NCBI GenBank assembly: GCA_947471745.1
Contig: CANJKZ010000910.1
Span: forward strand, 2,386,501-2,450,500
Length of the DNA: 64,000 bases
Direction of reading: 5' to 3'
Origin: Closterium sp. Naga37s-1
Lineage: Eukaryota; Streptophyta; Zygnematophyceae; Desmidiales; Closteriaceae
The translations under genes and the position numbers were made by a program. The notes under the pieces were generated by a model. The model searched no databases. It saw only the letters and a list, made by a program, of their open reading frames with translations, and was not told the origin of the DNA. Position 1 is the first letter of the stretch. Every line of letters starts with the position of its first letter. Positions 30,868 through 40,025 of the stretch are shown here, piece after piece.

Positions 30868-31109
30868 TGTCAGAATATTATTGTATACATCACTTTATAA
30901 CTGCCTGCAATGTAGACTTAGTGTAGTTATCTTGCTTGTTAGGTGGTGCACCTTGCTTCACTTCTTTCATATTTGTACCCTTGAACCTATAGTGAAACCC
31001 TCATTCTCCTTTACAATTTTCTCGACACTCTCCTCACCCTCGAACTTAACTACCAAGGCTCCTAAGCTATGGCTCCCAAGCCCACCTAACTCTACCTACT
31101 ACTCTCACA
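30868..31109 (+). repeat. Element S 3' LTR (242 bp)
   Basis: Apparently identical to the 5' LTR; followed by ATATT. Confidence 0.97.
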
Positions 31110-31114
31110 ATATT

Positions 31115-31417
31115 TACTTCGATAAAAGTCAGTTCATGTACCAGTATCGCGTTAGCTCGTATAGAGCACGCAGCGAAGGTCAACAGTCAAGAAAGTCAAG
31201 GGTCACGACTGCTGACAACCCCGCAACTGTCATCGGAGGTTATGCGCTACAACACGGTAACCGTAAAAGGGATCGCAATTGTCACTATCATTGTAGAGAT
31301 GCCTGTAAATCAGCTAAATAAGGGAATATACCCCTCAGAGTACATGGCTAGCTAGGACAAAAGCTACATAGGTCACTGGTAATGCTCTTTATTATGATCT
31401 TGTTATTTGTCATAATG
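31115..31417. other. Gene-free strip between S and D
   Basis: Continuation of the pre-insertion sequence left of S. One open frame reads out of the S LTR to 31321 with no motif. Nothing recognised. Confidence 0.55.
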
Positions 31418-31545
31418 TGTGAACAGCGGAATGGTTCTTGACTAAAAGAATGGGTATAAAAGTAGGAAACCCTAGAAAGCAGTACCCCCTAAGGCTAGCC
31501 CCAATATAGCCTAACAATATATAAACATACCTAGCAACAACGACA
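31418..31545 (-). repeat. Element D 3' LTR (about 128 bp, diverged)
   Basis: On the minus strand it runs from TTGTCG (31545) to TTCACA. It keeps the GGCTATATTGGGGCTAG core and a GGGTAC...ATACCC pair. The polypurine tract next to it is degraded. Boundaries are approximate. Confidence 0.55.
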
Positions 31546-31789
31546 AACCGGCACAAGACTGTTCAAGAGAAGCAACAAAGCAAAGCTCAAGGTGGATCTC
31601 AATATCACCACATAGTTTGAGCACAAACAAGTGGCCACAAGGCCAGTCCACATGCAGTGATATAATAGCACAAGCAGTAGAGTGATCACAACCTAGCAAG
31701 AGTAAGCATGCAGGTATATATAAATTACACTACAGGACAAAATCAAGAGACACACAAGTGAGGCATAGTAGGCACAAGGCCTAGAGTAC

Positions 31790-33068
31790 TGCAAAAACAC
31801 TGGTGATCACCAGACTCTAGGGTCTTGGTGAAGATATCCGCAGTGTTGGCCTGTGAGACCATGTAAGCAAGGCGAAGCTGACCACGCTGCTGCAACTCTC
31901 ATGCAAGAAAGTAACAAAGAGCTATGTGCTTCATTCTGTGCCCCAGTCTCTGCTCCCGACACAAGGCAATCATGGCTTTGTTGTTGACGTACAAAACCAA
32001 AGGAGAACGAGGCTACTCACAGAAGTCAGTCAGCAAGTAGGTCAGCCATCGTAACTCCTGCGCAGCAATAGCCCCAGCGTAGATCTCGGCCTCACAGCTG
32101 GAGCTAAGTACAAAAGACACGCCTTAGACCTCTATGAGACAGAACCAGTGCCAAGACTGAAGGTGTAACCCTGTGACGACCGCTGAGTCTCCTGGTTGTC
32201 AGCCCAAGAAATTTCTGAGTGCCCTGTGAGCACAACTGAGCCCCGTCCCCCAAGCACAAGCCCCATGCCTGATGTAACGCTATGCTCAAGGCGGTGTCTC
32301 CCAGGCGCAACGTAGCGTGCCAGGATGTTGAGTGGATACGCGAGTTCAGGTCAAGTGCACGTCATCAGGTACGTGAGGCAGCTCACAAGCCCTGGATATG
32401 GACCACTCAACTCTACGAACTCGTCAAAAGGTGGAGTGGAGAGCGAGTGGCTCATAGGCAGAGAAGTGGACTATGGCGAGGAGAACTGAAAACGGACACG
32501 CTGAAAGACCTTATGCTCCATGTGTGACTGAGTCACTGTGATGGTGAGCGCTGCTCTGTCCCGGATGATCTGCAAGCCAAAGATAGCTCCGCAGCTCACC
32601 TAGGTCAGTGCAAATGTGTCTCCTCTACAGCTCTTCCTTCACAAGGGCCGATGCCTCAGTGTCAACAGTAGCAAATACCAATTTGTCGGCATACACAAGG
32701 ATGTAGAACGGCGGCAGAGAGGGTTGGTGCGCAAAAACAGCGACGGTTCCGCAGTAGAAGGAGCAAAACAAAGAGCTGCAAGTGTCATCTTCAGTGTGTC
32801 GTGCCACTCGCAGGACGCCTGTCAGAGTCCGTAGACTGGCCGCCGGAAGCTCCAGTGGGTGCCCTCGAGAAATGACCCAATGAAGCCAGGTGGGCGGCAC
32901 AGCCAGATCTCCTCGTGCAAGCTGCCTTAAAAGTAGCTGTCGAGAAGTCAAGGGAGTGCAGCTCGTAGTCACGTTGTGCTGCAACAAATAGAAACACCCA
33001 AAGAGCAGTCATCTTCGGGGTGGGGGAGAAGGCTTGGAAGAATTCAACCCTCTGACGCTAACAGGAGC
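31790..33068 (-). pseudogene. Element D RNase H and RT remnants
   Basis: Traces in several frames. The RNase H segment around 31800-32110 keeps codons matching AEIYAGA, ELRWLTYL and KAMIAL. RT at 32625-32987 reads FYILVYADKLVFATVDTE, so YVDD has become YADK. Upstream are WHDTL and PPGF traces to the Y insertion point at 33068, inside ARGFSQR. Confidence 0.8.
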
Positions 33069-33200
33069 TGTCAGAATGTTATAGTGCTTACATTTGTGTA
33101 GGCTATAGTGGGCTAGCCCATAAGGGGTACAACCCAATTAGGGTTAGTACTTGTACCCAAATTTTGTTAAATGCATTCATTCTCGTTCGTTAGTTTGACA
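33069..33200 (+). repeat. Element Y 5' LTR (132 bp)
   Basis: TGTCAGAATGTTATAG...TTAGTTTGACA. Contains GGGTACAA (33125-33132) and TTGTACCC (33151-33158) around AACCC-AATTA-GGGTT. Confidence 0.95.
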
Positions 33201-33250
33201 TGGTTTTAGAGCAGGTCCTTCGTTAGGACCGACTTTTTTTGGGCCCACCA
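33201..33250 (+). promoter_or_regulatory. Element Y PBS, hairpin, T-run and GGGCCCACCA
   Basis: TGGTTTTAGAGC begins directly after the LTR. GGTCC (33214-33218) and GGACC (33226-33230) form a hairpin. A run of seven T and GGGCCCACCA (33241-33250) follow. Confidence 0.75.
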
Positions 33251-34155
33251 CAGCGCTGCCCCACTAGCCGCCCTGCTGGCTCACGCGCCGCCCCTAGCGA
33301 CCCTCGTGCCGCACCTGCTGCCCAGCGTGCCACCCTCGTGCGGCCTGCCAATCGACCCTAGGCCGCGGCCCGTCGCCCGTCGCCCGTAGGCCCGTCGCCC
33401 CTAGCCCCAGCCCGTTGACCGTCGCCCCTAGGCCCCGGCTCGTCGCCCGTCGCCCCTAGGCCCCGGCCCTGGCCCGTCGCCCCTCGCCCCTCGGCCCGTC
33501 GCCCCTAGCCCCGGCTTGTCGCCCGTCACCCCTAGGCCCCGGCCCGTCGCCCGTCGCCCCTAGCCCCGGCCCATCCCCCGTCGCCTCTAGGCCCCGGCCC
33601 GTTGCCCGTCGACCCTAGGCCCGTCGCCCCGGCCCGTCGCCTGTCGCCCCTAGGCCCGTCGCCTGTCGCCCCTAGGCCCCGGCCCGTTGCTCGACGCCCC
33701 CTGGCCGCCCCGGCCCGTTGCCCCTAGCCCCGGCCCATCGCCCGTCGCCCCTAGGCCCCAGCCCAACGCCCGTCGCTCCTGGGCAAGTCACCCGTAGCCC
33801 CGGCCCGTCGCCCGTCGCCCCTCGCCCCCAGGCCCGTCGCCCGTTGCCCCATAAGCCTAGGCACGTCGCCCCTAGCCCCGGCCCATTGCCCCTAGGCCAC
33901 GGCCCGACACCCATCGCTCCTAGCCCCGGCCCGTCGCCCATCGCCACTAGGCCCCGGCCCATCGCCCGTCGCCCCGCACCCGTCGTCCCTAGGCCCCGGC
34001 CAGCCCGTCAACCCCAGGCGCCACCTCTTGCGGAAGGCCCCTCGCCCCTGCAGCCCTCGAGCCGCCTCTCTTGCAGCCTGCTTGCCGCCCCTCTCTGCTG
34101 CCTGCCCTGTTCCCTGTGCTGCCCGCCTTCCGCCCGCCCTGCGTGCTGCGCCGAT
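33251..34155 (+). repeat. Element Y leader minisatellite
   Basis: About 0.9 kb, mostly GCCCGTCGCCCCTAGGCCCCG-type tandem units (roughly 33350-34010). Frames stay open by composition; the frame continuous with gag from 33718 is not thought to be translated. Confidence 0.85.
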
Positions 34156-37107
34156 ATGGCTTCTCTAACCGTTCTAGCGTTCAATAATGAGGGCCGCCCG
34201 ATCCAGTTTGACACGTGGCTTGACGACCTGCAGCTGTACCTACTGAGCGACTCTAGGGACAGCGTTTCGTTGTTTGACCACACGTCCGGTGCTGCTCCCG
34301 CCCCTCCCGCCACTGCTGACAGTGCGAATCGCTCACAGTTGCTTACTCGTGACGCTGTTGCTTGCTTAGCCATTCGCAACCACATGCCGTTAGCCGAATT
34401 TGCTCACGTAGGACAGCACAGGACAGCACAGGCAATGTATGACGCTGTAGTCACCCGTTACTCCTCGCCTGCCACTGCTGCTCTAGGCCGTCTTCTACTG
34501 CCCTACCTGTTTCCGGAGCTGTCCGCCTTTGCCATAGTCGAGGACCTGGTTTCCCACCTTCGCGCTTCCGACGCTCGCTACCGCGCTGCCGCCCCAGCTG
34601 AGTTCCTTGACAGGAACCAGCCCCCGATGTTCATCACTCTCTACTTTATAGTCATCCACCTCCCTGACTCTCTTACCACTGTCAGGGACCACTTTCTCTC
34701 ACTTGACCCCACAGTCCTCACTGTTGACCTACTCGAGCAGCACCTCCTTGCAGCTGAGACTAGTGTATTTGCTGTAGGTGCTGCTCGTGGCACTCCGTAC
34801 ACGCCCTTCTTTGAGGGGTGCTCCCCCTCCCCCCTTGCCCCCTCCTACGCCTCTGCTGCTGCTATTGACTTCCTTGGTGCTGCGGACGTTGAGGCTGCTT
34901 CTGCTAGTGCAAAGCGCCGCAGCAGCAAGGGCAAGGGTGGCAGGGGTGGTGGCGGTGGCAACGGGGGTGGTGGTGGGGGCAGCAGTGGATGTGGTGGAGG
35001 CAGTGGAGGTGGTGGCGGTAGTGGGAGTGGTGGCGGGAGTGGGGGCTTTGGTGGAGTCGGTGGTGGCAGCGGTGGGGGTGGTGGTAGTGGTGGCAGTGGG
35101 AGTGGTGGCGGTAGGGCTGGAGCTACTCAGCGTGGAGGTTCGGGAGGTGGCCAGAGGCAGCAGCAGCAGCGTCGGAGCAAGACCCCGTCGCCCCAGCAGC
35201 TTCGTGAGTGGTTTTCTCAGCATGGGGCGTTTGGGGGTAGTGCTAGCTGCCCGTATGTCATTTGCATGGGTGACCGTGCTGGTCAGACATGCAGGAAACC
35301 TCACACTCAGCACCGCTGCTTCTCCCGCCTCGACGACGCTTGGCGCGCAGAGTTTGGTGACGAGGCCGAGCACCCCCGCTGGGCAAAGCTTCTTAGGTCT
35401 GGAATTGCTATCTTTGACCTGGACTATGATGCTATTCTTGCTGCTATGTATGCTTTGTCTGTTAGTGCTGAGGGTGACTGTCACCTATGTGTGCCGCCTG
35501 ACCCAGGTATAGAGGCTGCTGCTCTAGGTGCTAGTGAGTCTGCTCTCCCTGGTACTGCGCGTGCTGAGGCCTTGCACACCTTTACACTTGACTCAGGTGC
35601 CTCACGCTGTTTCTTTCGCGACAGCACCACCCTCACTCCTCTCTCTGCACCTGTCCCGGTCAGACTGGCTGACCCCTCCAGGGGCCCAGTCCTTGCCCGT
35701 TCCTCCACTGTTCTCCCGTGTCCGGCGGTTCCGTCCAGCTCACTGTCAGGCCTTCACCTCCCCTTGTTCTCTACAAACTTGGTGAGTGCCGCTGCCCTCC
35801 AGGGTGCAATGGTCACTACCACCACTCCTGGGGGTCAGCGTGTGTCGATCTGCATGTGTAGACGGACGGGCCACCACCTGGCCGCGTTCACTCGTCGGCC
35901 AGGGTCGAGTCTGTACACACTGGCTACTGAGCCTCCTCAGGAAGCTGCGTCTGCCCAGGTGTCCACGTCAGGTTCGGTAGCACCTCCTTGCTCGTGTCGC
36001 CTCCTGTCGCACCAGACTCTCCTGTGGTACCACCGCCTTGGTCACCCCTCCCTGCCACGCCTTCGTGGCATGCACTCCCGCCTCCTTGTTTCTAGTCTTC
36101 CCAGGTCTCTGGCATCACCGCAGCAAAAGGGGATTGCTGAGCATCGCATTGGCTTAGTCATGGAGGTCGCTCGTACCTCCATGATCCATGCGGCTGCCCC
36201 CCATTTTCTGTGGCCGTTTGCGGTCCGGTACGCTGCGCATCAGCTCAACCTCTGGCCCCGTGTCTCCTTGCCGAAGACCTCGCCTACACTGCGTTGGACG
36301 GGAAAGGTTGGCGATGCGTCGGTGTTCCGGGTCTGGGGTTCTCGTGCCATTGTTCCCGATACGTCCGCGGACAAGCTCTGCGCCCGCGTTATTCCTTGCG
36401 TCTTCCTTGGCTTCCCCCCTAACGCGCCTGGCTGGCAGTTTTACCACCCCACCTCGCGCTGTGTCTTCCCCTCTCAGGACGTCACGTTTGACGAGTCGGT
36501 TCCCTTTTACCATCTCTTCCCCTACCGCTCTGCCCCTCCCCCACCCCCGCCGCTCTTCCTTGCTCCAGGTCCCCCTCCGGTAGACCCCCTCCCCCCCAAG
36601 GGTCCTGCTCCCTCAGGTGTTTCTCAGGTAGACCCTCTCCTTGGTACAGTGCCTATTGATGTAGCTGTCGGCTCAGGTGCTGATCGAGGTGCTGCGTCTA
36701 GGGGTGTTGCGTTTGGGGGTGCGGAGCCTGGGAGTGCTGAGTCTGAGGGTGCCGGGTCTGTGGGTGCTGAGCCTGGGGGTGCGGAGCCTGGAGGTGCTGA
36801 GCCTGCGGGTGTTGAGCCAAGGGGTACTGCGCATGAGGGTGTGGAGCCCTGGGGTGCTGAGTCTGAGGGTGCGGAGTCTAGGTGTGCTGAGCCTCGGGGA
36901 ACTGCTTCTTCAGGAGGTCCTACGGGTGCTTCGCCACGACAGTCTCCCCGGCCGAAGCCTCTCTCCCCGCAGCAGATGCGCGAGTGGTTTGCTCAGCGCA
37001 CCCGCCTTCGGAATGGAGCTGCCGGAGCTGGAGACCCTACCGTTGGAGACATTGGTACTTCGTCCTTCCTCTGTTCCACTGTGTGTTTCTCTGCCACCTC
37101 CTCCTGA
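34156..37107 (+). CDS. Element Y Gag-protease-integrase frame (983 aa)
   Basis: One uninterrupted frame from MASLTVLAFNNEGRPIQFDTW. Gag capsid region to ~residue 215, then a glycine tract, then a finger C-x13-C-x3-H-x4-C near residues 365-390. The protease has TFTLDSGASRCFF. The integrase zinc region starts (LLWYHRLGHPSL), but about 170 codons are missing: after LVSSLPRSL the sequence jumps to SPQQKGIAEHRIG, so the HHCC cysteines and two of the three catalytic acids are lost. It then continues through ADKLCARVIPCVFLGFPP to a linker. The lack of stops shows a fairly young copy, but integrase cannot work. Confidence 0.9.
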   Translation: MASLTVLAFNNEGRPIQFDTWLDDLQLYLLSDSRDSVSLFDHTSGAAPAPPATADSANRSQLLTRDAVACLAIRNHMPLAEFAHVGQHRTAQAMYDAVVTRYSSPATAALGRLLLPYLFPELSAFAIVEDLVSHLRASDARYRAAAPAEFLDRNQPPMFITLYFIVIHLPDSLTTVRDHFLSLDPTVLTVDLLEQHLLAAETSVFAVGAARGTPYTPFFEGCSPSPLAPSYASAAAIDFLGAADVEAASASAKRRSSKGKGGRGGGGGNGGGGGGSSGCGGGSGGGGGSGSGGGSGGFGGVGGGSGGGGGSGGSGSGGGRAGATQRGGSGGGQRQQQQRRSKTPSPQQLREWFSQHGAFGGSASCPYVICMGDRAGQTCRKPHTQHRCFSRLDDAWRAEFGDEAEHPRWAKLLRSGIAIFDLDYDAILAAMYALSVSAEGDCHLCVPPDPGIEAAALGASESALPGTARAEALHTFTLDSGASRCFFRDSTTLTPLSAPVPVRLADPSRGPVLARSSTVLPCPAVPSSSLSGLHLPLFSTNLVSAAALQGAMVTTTTPGGQRVSICMCRRTGHHLAAFTRRPGSSLYTLATEPPQEAASAQVSTSGSVAPPCSCRLLSHQTLLWYHRLGHPSLPRLRGMHSRLLVSSLPRSLASPQQKGIAEHRIGLVMEVARTSMIHAAAPHFLWPFAVRYAAHQLNLWPRVSLPKTSPTLRWTGKVGDASVFRVWGSRAIVPDTSADKLCARVIPCVFLGFPPNAPGWQFYHPTSRCVFPSQDVTFDESVPFYHLFPYRSAPPPPPPLFLAPGPPPVDPLPPKGPAPSGVSQVDPLLGTVPIDVAVGSGADRGAASRGVAFGGAEPGSAESEGAGSVGAEPGGAEPGGAEPAGVEPRGTAHEGVEPWGAESEGAESRCAEPRGTASSGGPTGASPRQSPRPKPLSPQQMREWFAQRTRLRNGAAGAGDPTVGDIGTSSFLCSTVCFSATSS

Positions 37108-37831
37108 GTCCTCCCTTCTTGCCGTCCGTGACCCTGAGTCTGACCTTGCTCGTGCTGCCAATCCCACTGTCTCTCATCTCCTTGCCACTGTTGTCCCTGA
37201 CCCTTCTTTTGGGTCCACTGCTGCATCTGCCCTCGTTGCTGAGCTGGTTGACTTTGCTGCTGCCTGTCATCTAGACTGCGCCACGGCTCTTATTGCTCAG
37301 TCTGCCAGTCCTCCGTCTGTCGGGGGTGAGTGTGCTCTTGACACGGACGTCCTTGAGGATAGGCAGGAGGACTTTGAGAGTCTTGCAGCTGCTGTACCTC
37401 GTTTCGCTTCCAGGCTGCTTGCCCCTGAGGGAGACCCGGATACACCAGACATCCCGACCCCGCACTCTTACGCAGAGGCGATTATGGGTTCTTTCTCCTC
37501 TCAGTGGCAGACAGCCATGGATGCCAAAATGGCATCCTGGAAGTCCACAGGCACCTACGTCGATGAGGTTCCCCCACATGGGGCTTCAGTACAGCTTTCT
37601 TGCAGGGCATTCTGCACGAGGAGATCTGGCTGCGCCACCCACCTGGCTTCACTGGGTCGTTTCCTGCAGGTACCCAGTGGAGCCTCCGCCGACCAGTCTA
37701 CGGTCTCCGCAAGGCGCCTCGCGAGTGGCACAACACACTGAGGACTACACTAGCTGCTCTTGGGTTTACTCCTACTGCTGACCCGTCGCTGTTTCTACGC
37801 ACCAACACGTCACCCCTCTGGGGTTTGCTCC
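37108..37831 (+). pseudogene. RT N-terminal fragment (Y/X chimera, plus strand)
   Basis: Frames 36677-37741 and 37600-37842 carry CALDTDVLEDRQEDFESLAAAVPRF, DIPTPHSYAEAIMG, SWKSTGTYVDEVPP, then a deletion to LHEEIWLRHPPGF and VYGLRKAPREWHNTL. It ends at FLRTNTS and runs into an LTR missing its first bases. RNase H is absent. By the inversion model the 3' part of this stretch belongs to X. Confidence 0.8.
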
Positions 37832-37941
37832 AATATATATAGCTTATATTGTGTAGGCCCATAAGTGGTACAACCCAATTAGGGTTAGTACTTGTACCCA
37901 ACTCTTTGCTAGTTTATTAACTCTCGTTCATTATTCTGACA
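37832..37941 (+). repeat. Element X LTR, inverted copy
   Basis: Matches 44079-44208 from TATATAGCTTATATTGTGTAGG to CTGACA, and lacks the first ~15 bp. Ends at 37941, followed by TGACG. Confidence 0.85.
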
Positions 37942-38541
37942 TGACGACCGCTGTGTAGCTGAGTCGTCAACCCAGGAAGCGTCTGCGTTGCCGGTGAGGA
38001 CAACTGGACCCAGTCCTCCAAGCACGAGTCCCATGCCCGACGTACTGCATAGGTACCGCAGTACCCTCTTCGCAGCATCCTAGTGCACCTTTCGGTGCCT
38101 ATCGGGAGCCACGTAGCGAGCCAGGAGTCTGAGAGGGTACGCGAGGTCAGGTCGTGTGCACGTCGTCAGGTACATAAGGCAACCCACAAGCTCTGGGTAC
38201 GGACCACTCGGCTCTACGGACTCGTCCGAAGGTGGAGCTGAGAGCGAGTGGCCGGTAGACAGAGGAGTGGGCTGTGGCGAGGAGAACTGGAAGCCGAAGC
38301 GCTGAAGGACCTGGTGCACCATGTGTGACTGAGTCAGAGTGATGGTGCGCCGTGCTCTGTCCCGGGTGATCTGCAAGCCAAGATAGCTGCGCAGTTCACC
38401 CAGGTTAGTGCAGGTGTGTCTCTCCTGCAGCTCTGACTTCACAAGGGTCAGTGCTTCAGTGTTAGCAGTGGCAAAGACGAGGTCGTCGACGTACACGAGG
38501 ACGTAGAACGCCGGCAGCGAGGTGTTGGTGCGTAGAAACAG
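37942..38541 (-). pseudogene. RT end and RNase H start (assigned to Y, inverted)
   Basis: Minus-strand frame 38496-38080 has YVDDLVFATANTEALTLVKSEL, SYLGLQITRDRARRTITLTQSHM, VEPSGPYPELVGCLMYLTTCTRPDLAYPL. RNase H follows to ...ADASW-DD-ATQRSS, stopping exactly at the X target site. Its continuation is at 44209 on the other strand. Confidence 0.88.
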
Positions 38542-39255
38542 CTACGGGTCAGCAGTAGAAGGAGCAAACCCAAGAGCCGCAAGTGTAGTCCTCAGTGTGT
38601 CGTGCCACAAGCGAGGCGCCTGGCGGAGACCGTAGACTGGCCGGCGGAGGCTCCACTGAGTACCTGCAGGAAACGACCCAGTGAAGCCAGGTGGGTGGCG
38701 CAGCTTGATCTCCTCGTGCAGGCTGCCCTGCAGGAAAGCTGTGCTGAAGTCCAGAGAGTGCAACTCGAAGTCACGCTGAGCAGCGACGTGCAGCAACACC
38801 CGAAGAGTAGTCATCTTTGGGGTGGGGGAGAAGGTCTGGAAGTAGTCAACCCCCTGTTACTGACTGAAGCCTCGAGCAATGTAACACGCCTTGAAGGCAG
38901 GCGGAGAACCCAGCGGCCGCTTCACCCTGAAGATCCACATGCCATCGACTATGTTCGCCCCAGGTGGGGGAACCTCGTCGACGTAGGTGCCTGTGGACTT
39001 CCAGGATGCCATTTTGGCATCCATGGCTGTCTGCCACTGAGAGGAGTAAGGACCCATAATCGCCTCTGCGTAAGAGCACGGGTTCAGGATGTCTGGTGCA
39101 TCCGGGTCTCCCTCAGGGGCAAGCAGCATGGAAGCGAAACGAGGTACAGCAGCTGCAAGACACTCAAAGTCCTCCTGCCTGACCTCAAGGACGTCCGTGC
39201 CAAGAGCACACTCATCCCCGACAGAAAGGACTGGCAGACGCAGACTCAGCAACAA
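38542..39255 (-). pseudogene. RT N-terminal half (minus strand of X/Y composite)
   Basis: 39255-38857 reads GDECALGTDVLEVRQEDFECLAAAVPRF, SYAEAIMGPYSSQWQTAMDAKMASWKSTG and VDGMWIFRVKRPLGSPPAFKACYIARGFSQ. 38814-38542 reads MTTLRVLLHVAAQRDFELHSLDFSTAFLQGSLHEEI and GLRQAPRLWHDTL. A stop at 38857 and one near 38541 break the frame. Confidence 0.88.
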
Positions 39256-40025
39256 GAGCAGTGGCGTAGTCTAGATGGCAGGCACCAGCAAATTCAAGCA
39301 GCTCAGCAACGAGAGCAGACGCAGCAGCAGACTCAAAAGAAGGGTCAGTGACAGCAGTGGCGAGGAGACGAGAGACTGTGGGACTAACAGCACAAGCGCG
39401 GTCAGACTCAGGGACAGGGACCTCAAGAAGAGAGGAATCAGGAGGAGCAGGCAGAGGAACACGCAGTGGAATAGGAACACTCAGTGCGAATAGGCGAGAC
39501 AAGACGAGACGCAGGCTCACGACGCTCTGTAAGACCACCAAACTGCTCAGTGTAAGGAGAGGGAGCAGGCAGTGGGGAGGCTGGCTGTAACGGCGGTTGC
39601 GACTAGTCTGGCGGTGGACACAGTAAGGGAGGAGTAAGGCCAGTAGAAGACGTGACAACAAGAACCTGCTGAAGCAGGGAAACGAAGTACAGTCGCGGCC
39701 GCACAGTGCCTCCTGCACCTCCAGCTCCAGGGTTAACAGCTCCAGCTCCTGCAGCTCCAGCGCCTCCCGCGCCAGTGCCTCCAACTCCAGCGCCTCCAGC
39801 GCCAGCTCCACCAGTGCAAGAGCCTCCATCTCCTGCAGCTTTAGGCTCCGTAGGGTCTCCAGCTTTAGCGCCCCCAACACCACCAGTCCCGGCAGCTCCA
39901 GGACCCCTGGTACGAGCACCTCCAGGACCACCAGCTCTAATAGTAACTCTAGCACCTTCAGCTCGAGTGTCTCCAGCGCCTCCAGCTCCGGGAACTCCAC
40001 TCCAAAGGCGTGCGCGCCGAAGAAG
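39256..40025 (-). pseudogene. IN-RT linker (X/Y composite)
   Basis: Gly/Ala/Val repeat-coding and frame-shifted, between integrase and RT. Composition matches the linkers of H and F. Confidence 0.65.

Larger units (their letters stand above)
28983..31109 (+). mobile_element. Element S: recent non-autonomous LTR retrotransposon
   Basis: 2,127 bp. The two 242-bp LTRs look identical, base for base. The element has an ATATT target duplication (28978-28982, 31110-31114), a PBS (TGGCATCAGAGCG), and a polypurine stretch AGTTAGGGGGTG before the 3' LTR. No protease, integrase, RT or RNase H is present in any frame. The 1.6-kb interior is GC-rich and dominated by Pro/Ala-coding repeats. It fits the pol-less TRIM/LARD type of element and must use enzymes from elsewhere. 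Confidence 0.95.
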
